From Chloroflexi bacterium RBG_16_56_11 (GTDB lineage: Bacteria; Chloroflexota; Dehalococcoidia; Dehalococcoidales; RBG-16-60-22), in contig MGNQ01000051.1 in NCBI GenBank assembly GCA_001796865.1, forward strand, positions 132,442 to 160,196: a DNA stretch of 27,755 bases, given 5' to 3'. Below, one piece after another: positions 21,948-27,755 of this stretch (the stretch's first letter is position 1; every line of letters starts with the position of its first letter). Below the pieces are notes generated by a model. The model made no database searches. It was not told the origin of the DNA and was given only the letters and a program-made list of their open reading frames with translations. The position numbers were made by a program, and so were the translations under genes.

Positions 21948-22853
21948 ATGAGGATTTTCATCACCGGTGGAACTGGCTTTATCGGGAGGCATATTGTCAA
22001 AAAACTGGAGAGCGAAGACCATACGTTACTTTTACTGTCCCGCCAGACCACAAATCGCTCTCACCTTTCACTGAAAACCAGTACTAACATATTACGGGGA
22101 GATCTTTCACAGATCGATGGGCTGAAAAATAATATCAATAGTTTTTCACCGGATGTCTGCATTCACCTGGCATGGGAGTCTTTACCTGATTACGGCGCGG
22201 AAACGAGTTCCAGAAACCTTTCCTACGGTTTGAACCTGATTACTGCGTTAGCTGAATGCGGATGCAAATGCTTTATCGGCGTAGGAAGCTGTTGGGAATA
22301 CGGTCAGCGATCAGGAAAACTGAGCGAAGATCTCGACCCGAAACCGCTTGATGCCTTCGCGTCGGCTAAAAACTCTCTCCACCTGCGAGGTAGACAAATC
22401 GCTGAAGAGCATGGCATGAATTTCATCTGGACACGACTTTTCTATATCTACGGTCCCGGACAGAGAGAGACTTCTCTCATCCCCTACATCATCAACAGCC
22501 TGAGTGCGGGCATGATGCCGGATATAAAAACACCCTCGGTAAAAAACGACTTTCTCTACGTCGGGGATGCAGCCCGGGCATTTTCCGCGATCATTAAAAA
22601 ACCCGATGATGGTGTTTATAATATCGGCTCAGGTATGTCGACGAGTATCCGAGAGATTACAGAAATTACCTGCCGCGAGTTTAAATTTCCGGGTAGTTGT
22701 GCTACGCTATCTAATATAGCCAATAGTCCAATTATTGACTTTTGGGCAGATATTTCTCGCATCAGGAATGAAATAGGCTGGGAACCGCAAATAAGCATAA
22801 GCGAGGGTATACAACAAACGATAAAATATCACACCGAGGATGGCGCAAGGTGA
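21948..22853 (+). CDS. NAD-dependent epimerase/reductase with Phe in place of the catalytic Tyr
   Basis: A 301-residue extended SDR resembling the 4-ketoreductases that finish deoxy-sugar pathways. The NAD site is GGTGFIG at 7-13. The active site shows GVGSCWEYG (111-119), then Phe137-x-x-x-Lys141 (FASAKNSL), where nearly all members have Tyr. RLFYIYGPGQ near 165-174 and FLYVGDAARAF are typical. Loss of the Tyr hydroxyl would impair classical hydride transfer, so the protein may be weak, specialised or non-catalytic. It begins 1 base after the RmlC-like gene and overlaps the next by GTGA. Confidence 0.8.
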   Translation: MRIFITGGTGFIGRHIVKKLESEDHTLLLLSRQTTNRSHLSLKTSTNILRGDLSQIDGLKNNINSFSPDVCIHLAWESLPDYGAETSSRNLSYGLNLITALAECGCKCFIGVGSCWEYGQRSGKLSEDLDPKPLDAFASAKNSLHLRGRQIAEEHGMNFIWTRLFYIYGPGQRETSLIPYIINSLSAGMMPDIKTPSVKNDFLYVGDAARAFSAIIKKPDDGVYNIGSGMSTSIREITEITCREFKFPGSCATLSNIANSPIIDFWADISRIRNEIGWEPQISISEGIQQTIKYHTEDGAR

Positions 22854-23578
22854 GTGACTACCGGCATATTCCTTCGCTCAGAAAATACGTTCAAACCAGG
22901 GCGGATAAAAACATACGGGAACTGGAGGAATCAGGGGGCAGATGGATAAAAGCCCTTTCCGAAAATCGCCTGAACTATGAAATCGACTGGCTCGGCGTAC
23001 CGGTGATTCAGACACCTGAAGACCTTGTCTTGATGCAGGAACTCATCTTTAAAGTGCAGCCGGATTTTATTATTGAGACCGGAATCGCCCATGGCGGTGG
23101 ACTGGTGTTTTACGCATCGCTGATGGAACTGCTGGGTAAAGGAACCGTGATTGGCGTAGACATCGAAATCAGACAACATAATAGAGAGGTGATTGAAACT
23201 CACCCGTTATCAAGCAGAATTGTCCTTGTTGAAGGTGATTCCACTTCCAAAGAAGTCCTCCAAGATGTCAGGAGAAAAATTCCCGGCCGTTCTCAAGTCA
23301 TCGTTTGTCTCGATTCGAACCATACGAAATACCATGTCCTTAAAGAACTGGAGCTATATCAATCATTTATCATGCCGGGGGGCTATTTTATCGTCTTCGA
23401 TACCGTTATTTCCAGATTAGCCGGACCGGGAAACGCCGAGGAAAAATATATTAACAATAGCCCGAAAGAAGCCGTAGATGAATTTCTGCAAAAGAACAAA
23501 AGCTTTGAAATTGACAAAAGCTTCAACAAATTATTTGTCTCCTGCACGCCTGACGGCTATTTAAAAAGAATCAGGTAA
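22850..23578 (+). CDS. CmcI/rhamnosyl O-methyltransferase-like SAM enzyme
   Basis: A 242-residue class I SAM-dependent methyltransferase of the family annotated as cephalosporin hydroxylase (CmcI), which in glycan clusters comprises sugar O-methyltransferases. Motif I is IIETGIAHGGGLVFYASLM (about 73-91), then GVDIEIRQHN, GDS and CLDSNHTKYHV, with Asp and His likely to bind a metal or SAM ribose. The start is GTG at 22850 overlapping the preceding TGA. The probable role is O-methylation of a sugar nucleotide or the glycan end; terminal methylation is a known polymer cap recognised by Wzt-type exporters. The target is inferred. Confidence 0.78.
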   Translation: MSDYRHIPSLRKYVQTRADKNIRELEESGGRWIKALSENRLNYEIDWLGVPVIQTPEDLVLMQELIFKVQPDFIIETGIAHGGGLVFYASLMELLGKGTVIGVDIEIRQHNREVIETHPLSSRIVLVEGDSTSKEVLQDVRRKIPGRSQVIVCLDSNHTKYHVLKELELYQSFIMPGGYFIVFDTVISRLAGPGNAEEKYINNSPKEAVDEFLQKNKSFEIDKSFNKLFVSCTPDGYLKRIR

Positions 23579-23581
23579 GCG

Positions 23582-24433
23582 ATGAAAGTATTTATTACCG
23601 GGTCCAAAGGTTTCATCGGCAGAGAGCTGTTAGCACAGTGTAAAAAGCAGGGAATTGAAGTTATTGAAGCGGACCTGCCGGAAGCCGATATATGTTCTAG
23701 GGAGATAATCGAACTGATGCCGGAGGGTGTGGATGCCGTTATCCACTTGGCGGCACTGTCGAGAGACCCGGAATGTAAAAACAGGGCTTACGCCTGTTTT
23801 AATCTTAATGTCATGGGGACTTTAAACTTGATAGATGCCGCCGAGAAGAAAGAGGCAAAGCAGTTCATTTTCGCTTCCAGCGAGTGGGTTTACGATAACT
23901 GTTCCGAAAAAGAAGTTAAAGACGAGGAATCGATTATCAATATCACCAATCACAAATCCGAATACGCCCTGTCCAAGCTGGTCTCGGAAGCCAATTTAAG
24001 GCAAAAATATCAGTACGGCTTTTGTCCCGTGACGGTGTTACGCTTCGGAATCATTTATGGCGCCAGGCGGGAGGGCGGTTCGGCGGTGGAGACCCTTTTC
24101 GAGGCAGTAAGGACCAAAGATGAAATCGAGGTAGGCTGTTTAAGAACGGGCAGACACTTCATCCATGTTTCGGATATAGCTGCGGGAATTATTAAGTCGA
24201 TAGGCCTGAATGGTTTTGAATTGATTAATCTCAGCGGAGATAAATTGATAACCCTTGATGATGTGATTGAGATTTCAAAGAAGCTACTGGGAAAGAAACC
24301 GAGAGTAATAGAGCGAGACCCGACCAATCCTAATGTGAGAAGGATTTCCAACGAAAAGGCGAAGAAAATACTAAATTGGGAGCCAGAAATTGATCTGGAA
24401 GCCGGGCTGAAAGCACTCACTCTGATCAAATAA
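23582..24433 (+). CDS. NAD-dependent sugar epimerase/dehydratase (extended SDR)
   Basis: A 283-residue extended SDR with the NAD site GSKGFIG at 7-13, FASSEWVYDN around 98-107 and Tyr128-x-x-x-Lys132 (YALSK). The Ser-Ser-Glu triad at 99-101 differs from the Thr-Asp-Glu of 4,6-dehydratases but keeps the glutamate. Thus a dehydratase-like role is less excluded here than in the other SDRs of the window. LRFGIIYGARREGG near 157-170 follows the usual substrate-binding segment. Its place among methyltransferase and epimerase genes suggests an unusual sugar as substrate; the reaction is unassigned. Confidence 0.8.
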   Translation: MKVFITGSKGFIGRELLAQCKKQGIEVIEADLPEADICSREIIELMPEGVDAVIHLAALSRDPECKNRAYACFNLNVMGTLNLIDAAEKKEAKQFIFASSEWVYDNCSEKEVKDEESIINITNHKSEYALSKLVSEANLRQKYQYGFCPVTVLRFGIIYGARREGGSAVETLFEAVRTKDEIEVGCLRTGRHFIHVSDIAAGIIKSIGLNGFELINLSGDKLITLDDVIEISKKLLGKKPRVIERDPTNPNVRRISNEKAKKILNWEPEIDLEAGLKALTLIK

Positions 24434-24451
24434 GGAAGTGTCGACAGGATA

Positions 24452-24946
24452 ATGGAACCACAGCTTTGCCGGTCATTGAACATCATGAGCCTGGAACTGC
24501 TGGCTTCGTACCTGGGTGAAAAATTCGAAGATGTTAATCAACTCTATAAGGAATTGCTCGAGGATAAGCGTTTCCTGGGCGAGCTAAACGAGCAGATAAA
24601 AAAAGCGAGAAAGTACTATCAAAAAGGCATCTGCCGCCATGAGGCCCTGGACTCCATTGATTGGATGAGCATACAACGCATCATCCTCTATATACTCGTC
24701 AGGTTGTACCGGCCGGCAGTATGCCTGGAAACAGGAGTCTTTTACGGGGGCAACACCAGCTTCATTCTTAATGCGCTACGGAGAAATGACGAGGGGAAGC
24801 TGATTTCAATCGACCTGCCCGGCAATGAAATTAAGAAGGAATCAAGGCATCACCTTGACTGTATATCCTCAGCCATTCGTAAGCTACACTCGGCATGTAA
24901 AAAAATGCTCTTTTTAGAAACCATTTGCCTTTTGCCCTTTGTTTAA
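24452..24946 (+). pseudogene. Truncated class I SAM-dependent methyltransferase
   Basis: A 164-residue frame whose first 130 or so residues look like the N-terminal part of a glycan-cluster methyltransferase: CLETGVFYGGNTSFILNAL near 91-109 (motif I) and GKLISIDLPGNEI near 116-128. After RHHL (about 24855) family character stops. It is replaced by a Lys/Leu-rich tail encoded by AT-rich sequence, ending at 24946. The rest of the Rossmann domain is missing, so the product is almost certainly inactive. The break coincides with the start of the AT-rich segment and marks a recombination joint. ATG at 24452 is used here; ATG at 24485 is an alternative. Confidence 0.7.
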
Positions 24947-24981
24947 AAGTTAATATGAAATAAAGATGAGTTTCTAACATT

Positions 24982-25905
24982 ATGGAAAAATCTAAAATAA
25001 AAATAGCCAGGGAGATTTTAAGGATAAGACTTAGCCAGATGATTATCAACGAAGGGCTTAAGAAGGATGACTTCAAGATACCAATTCATTTGGCATTGGG
25101 GCATGAAGCCGTTGCGGTTGCCGTTGACGCGATGATTGAAGGAGAAGATAAGCTGGTTCTTTCTCATAGAAACATCCATTATAACTTAGCCAGAACAAAG
25201 ATGCTGAAGCCAGAATTGGATGAGTATCTGCTGAAAAAGGATGGGGTAGCTGGAGGACAACTCGGGTCGATGAATTTGGCTAATGAAGAGAGGAATATTG
25301 TCTATACTTCCAGCATTTTAGGGAACAACCTGGCTGTAGCTGCCGGAATAGCCTTAGGTGAAAAAATAAAGGGCTCCAATGGTTTGGTTATTGTCGTTGC
25401 CGGCGATGGCGCTATTGAAGAAGGAAGTTTTTACGAAAGTCTTGTATTTCTTAAAAGCAATGGATTAAGTTCTCTAGTTTTGATTGAAAATAACTGCTGG
25501 TCATTAGCAACCAGGATTGATGAGCGGCGATGTTCTATCGATGTCCAGAAGATTGCGGAATCCTTAGGTTTCAGATACGAGAAACTAGTCGGCAACGATA
25601 CCTATCAATACATTGAGAAATTAAAAGCTGTCAGACAACATGTTTTAGAGAATAAAACGCCAGCAGTGGTTGAAGTTGAAATTACAACATTAGGAGGTTA
25701 TTACCTCAAAACAGAAGAAAATCCTGAACCTAGATTTATCAATTATCACGCTGGGCCTGCTCCCGAAATCAGCCTGAGAGAATGGCCGCTGATAGAAGAA
25801 TCCAGTAGAGACCCGGTCTTTATCTTACTGGAATATTGTAGGAAAAGCGTTCTTGAGACAGCTTCTTGGGAAATTTTAGAAGAATTAAAAAATGAAATAC
25901 GTTGA
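24982..25905 (+). CDS. TPP-dependent enzyme, E1-alpha-like subunit
   Basis: A 307-residue protein of the pyruvate/acetoin dehydrogenase E1-alpha type. IPIHLALGHEAVAVAV lies at 34-49, where E1 proteins have HLSxGQEAVAVG. GGQLGSMNLA follows at 91-100. The TPP/Mg motif starts at Gly141-Asp142-Gly143 and ends at Asn170 (GDG...ENN). No lipoyl E2 or E3 genes are present. The gene is AT-rich compared with genes left of 24.9 kb and has no clear ribosome site. A two-subunit E1-like enzyme in a sugar cluster recalls AviB1/AviB2 of avilamycin and the aldgarose enzymes, which attach a two-carbon unit to a keto-sugar. That role is proposed here, not shown. Confidence 0.85.
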   Translation: MEKSKIKIAREILRIRLSQMIINEGLKKDDFKIPIHLALGHEAVAVAVDAMIEGEDKLVLSHRNIHYNLARTKMLKPELDEYLLKKDGVAGGQLGSMNLANEERNIVYTSSILGNNLAVAAGIALGEKIKGSNGLVIVVAGDGAIEEGSFYESLVFLKSNGLSSLVLIENNCWSLATRIDERRCSIDVQKIAESLGFRYEKLVGNDTYQYIEKLKAVRQHVLENKTPAVVEVEITTLGGYYLKTEENPEPRFINYHAGPAPEISLREWPLIEESSRDPVFILLEYCRKSVLETASWEILEELKNEIR

Positions 25906-26821
25906 GTTTATAAACGGATTAATAAGAAAAAAAATGTTAGAAACTGAGAACATAGTTCTTTTCGGGCAGAATATAGCTGCTGGCTCCTGCCTTTCAGGTT
26001 TGACTAAAAATCTTAGAGTTCGAAAAGGCCTTATAATTAATACCCAAAATTCCGAAAATACGTTATGTGGTATTGGGTTTGGCTTAATGATAAGCAAAGT
26101 GTCATCAGTTTTCTTTATGAAACAGCAGGATTTTCTTTTATTGGGAGTTGACCACTTGGCAAATACTTATAATTTCATCAGAAGGAAAAAGCCTTCCGCG
26201 TCATTCACAATAATGCCAGTTGTCATTGATCAGGGTTACCAGGGTTTGCAATCAAGTTTGAATAATTTCGGAGATTTTTGTTCTTTAGCCAGAGTGCCGG
26301 GATTTGCGATAACCAACAAAGTAGACGCGGAAGAAATAATTAATTCACAGCTGGTTTCTCCCGGATTCAGGATAATTGGAGTCAGTCAGAGATTGTCTAA
26401 AGAAGAACTGATAGATGTTGGGAAAATCTATTCAAATAAAGAGGGCACGGTTTTTCAATATGCGGAAGGAAAGGATGCAACGGTTGTTTGTTTCAATTTT
26501 TCCTTTTCTTATGGCTGGGAATTATACAAAAAAGCAAAGGAAAAGGGAATTGATATCTCCCTTTTTTCAGTGAATGCTCCAACTCCAACTAAATGGGGAA
26601 GAATTATTGAAAATACAAAAGAGACCAACAAACTAGTCCTCATTGATGACAGCAAAAGCGAGAATCTTTCTTGTTATTCATTGATCAATGATATTCTTGA
26701 TGAGTGTTCATTAGAGAATAAAATTCTCATCAAAAGAGATATGACAGGTGATTGGCTTAGCCCAAATCTCGAACTTTTGGAAATTGATTACCAAAATATT
26801 TTAGAAAAAATTAGGCATTAG
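25892..26821 (+). CDS. TPP-dependent enzyme, E1-beta/transketolase C-like subunit
   Basis: A 309-residue partner of the preceding subunit, overlapping it by 14 bases. The glutamate that activates TPP is probably Glu55 in INTQNSENTLCGIGFG, matching the TP-x-SE-x-x-x-x-G pattern of E1-beta proteins. The pyrimidine-binding half is followed by a C-terminal domain from about residue 185 (DATVVCFNFSFSYGW, KLVLIDDS). It is more diverged than its partner; for example, the region after FFMKQQDFLL lacks typical E1-beta residues. Together they should form an alpha2-beta2 thiamine enzyme acting on a keto acid or keto-sugar. AT-rich, like its neighbours. Confidence 0.78.
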   Translation: MKYVEFINGLIRKKMLETENIVLFGQNIAAGSCLSGLTKNLRVRKGLIINTQNSENTLCGIGFGLMISKVSSVFFMKQQDFLLLGVDHLANTYNFIRRKKPSASFTIMPVVIDQGYQGLQSSLNNFGDFCSLARVPGFAITNKVDAEEIINSQLVSPGFRIIGVSQRLSKEELIDVGKIYSNKEGTVFQYAEGKDATVVCFNFSFSYGWELYKKAKEKGIDISLFSVNAPTPTKWGRIIENTKETNKLVLIDDSKSENLSCYSLINDILDECSLENKILIKRDMTGDWLSPNLELLEIDYQNILEKIRH

Positions 26822-26822
26822 A

Positions 26823-27755
26823 ATGATAATATTTAGCATCGTAATTCCAACCTATAACCGCCCAAGTTATTTGAGACGACTTCTTAGTTACTATGAGGCA
26901 TATAACATTGGATTTAATATATTTGTTGCTGATTCCAGTTCAATAGTGAATAAAGCCAAGAATAGAGAAATCGTATCTTTATTCCCGAATATGGATATTT
27001 TATATCTTGAGGATTATCCTCCTGAAATTAACCCGTTCATAAAATTCTCTGACGCTTTAAGTCATGTTACCACGCCATATTGTGCGTTCTGCGCGGATGA
27101 TGATTTCATTACTCCTGCGGGAATCGAAGAGTCGGTAGAGTTTCTGGAAAATAATCGTGATTTTTCTGCCGCACACGGACACAATCTTACTTTCTTTATA
27201 GAAGACGATAAGGAAAACAAACAGCAATTCCGCTGGATATCCCCCTATTCAACGGAATCGATTTTACACACGGATGCCAGCGCCAGATTAGAATACCATC
27301 TGTCAAATTATTCACTGACCACATTTTACGCCGTTCATCGAACGGAGCTGATGAAAACCGCTTATAAACAAACCTTAGAATCCAAAACGGACCTTATCCT
27401 CTTTGGTGAATTATTACTCTCTGTGCTTACCATCATATACGGAAAATTAAAATGTCTGGATATCTTTTATGCTGCCCGGGATGGTACTTCAATCGCAGCG
27501 GCGGAATATATACCGAGCATCGTAAAAGCGATAGAAGCAGGCACATACGATGACGAGTATGCTAAATTCAGGGATTGTTTATCTTTTCACCTGAATAAAC
27601 AGTCGCGATTGAGCATTGAAGAGGCGGGAAAGCTGATTGATCGGGCTATGTCCGCCTACATGAAAAAATACTATTACACAAAGAAGAGATTAGCGCCGCT
27701 AACTACCGGCGCCGGGCGGATGATGGACCGGCTGAGTTTCCCCGGTTGGCTTAAA
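26823..27755 (+). CDS. Family 2-type glycosyltransferase (runs off the window)
   Basis: An open frame of 311 codons from ATG 26823, with no stop before the edge. The N-terminus FSIVIPTYNRPSYLRRLL is the nucleotide-sugar-binding start of GT-A glycosyltransferases, and CADDDFITPAGI (90-101) contains the Asp92-93-94 metal-binding DxD. It is the only glycosyltransferase in the window. It begins 1 base after the preceding stop. The first half is AT-rich like the two TPP genes, while the last third returns to the GC level of the rest of the cluster. The donor and acceptor are unknown. Confidence 0.88.
   Translation, partial: MIIFSIVIPTYNRPSYLRRLLSYYEAYNIGFNIFVADSSSIVNKAKNREIVSLFPNMDILYLEDYPPEINPFIKFSDALSHVTTPYCAFCADDDFITPAGIEESVEFLENNRDFSAAHGHNLTFFIEDDKENKQQFRWISPYSTESILHTDASARLEYHLSNYSLTTFYAVHRTELMKTAYKQTLESKTDLILFGELLLSVLTIIYGKLKCLDIFYAARDGTSIAAAEYIPSIVKAIEAGTYDDEYAKFRDCLSFHLNKQSRLSIEEAGKLIDRAMSAYMKKYYYTKKRLAPLTTGAGRMMDRLSFPGWLK

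Noticed and set aside
24932..24959. TTGCCC-16-TATGAA as a promoter for the E1-like pair
   Set aside because: Only 4 of 6 matches in each box, in AT-rich DNA where such matches are expected by chance.

Overview
The window is bacterial chromosomal DNA of moderate GC. It carries a short minus-strand block of housekeeping or redox genes, then a nearly continuous plus-strand cluster for surface-glycan sugar nucleotides. The cluster has ABC-transporter (Wzm/Wzt) export and the ADP-independent GDP-heptose route known from S-layer and capsule glycans. I cannot name the organism. A tungsten-type aldehyde:ferredoxin oxidoreductase with a MoaD-like partner suggests an anaerobe, and several starts look nearly leaderless. 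I see no tRNA, rRNA, CRISPR array or transposase.

Layout. Positions 1-1570 (minus strand) hold the N-terminus of an aldehyde:ferredoxin oxidoreductase, a MoaD/ThiS-like protein and a membrane HExxH protein. Positions 1571-1791 are a divergent regulatory region. It has a consensus-like promoter on each strand and a 32-bp imperfect palindrome over the -35 box of the glycan cluster. Positions 1792-8191 hold a nucleotide-sugar dehydrogenase, a C-terminal remnant of a HAD heptose phosphatase, a GDP-fucose-synthase-like enzyme, an epimerase, a heptose kinase and a split transketolase-like pair. Positions 8202-13959 hold a radical SAM protein with a cobalamin-type N-terminal region, an aldo/keto reductase, an SDR, an epimerase starting at CTG, and a PLP enzyme with His where aminotransferases have Lys. 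Positions 13980-16112 encode the Wzm/Wzt exporter. Positions 16286-20131 encode a second heptose kinase, GmhA, an epimerase and a fused guanylyltransferase/phosphatase. Together the kinase, GmhA and the fusion form a complete GDP-D-glycero-alpha-D-manno-heptose route from sedoheptulose 7-phosphate. Positions 20149-24946 hold a sugar C-methyltransferase, an RmlC-like epimerase, two more SDR epimerase/reductases, a CmcI-like methyltransferase and a truncated methyltransferase. From about 24.9 kb the DNA becomes visibly AT-rich. It encodes a two-subunit TPP enzyme resembling pyruvate dehydrogenase E1 and a family 2 glycosyltransferase that runs off the window.

Interpretation (inference). The tools for an activated heptose sit beside a 3-dehydratase-like PLP enzyme, a GDP-fucose-synthase/ColC-like epimerase-reductase, an RmlC-like epimerase, a C-methyltransferase and two unusual two-subunit TPP enzymes. 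This suggests one or more unusual GDP-linked sugars, perhaps deoxygenated, C-methylated or two-carbon-branched heptoses. No canonical 4,6-dehydratase is present, so part of the pathway is outside the window or uses a non-canonical enzyme. Gene remnants at 3162-3398, 16118-16234 and 24452-24946 show that the locus was assembled and rearranged by recombination.
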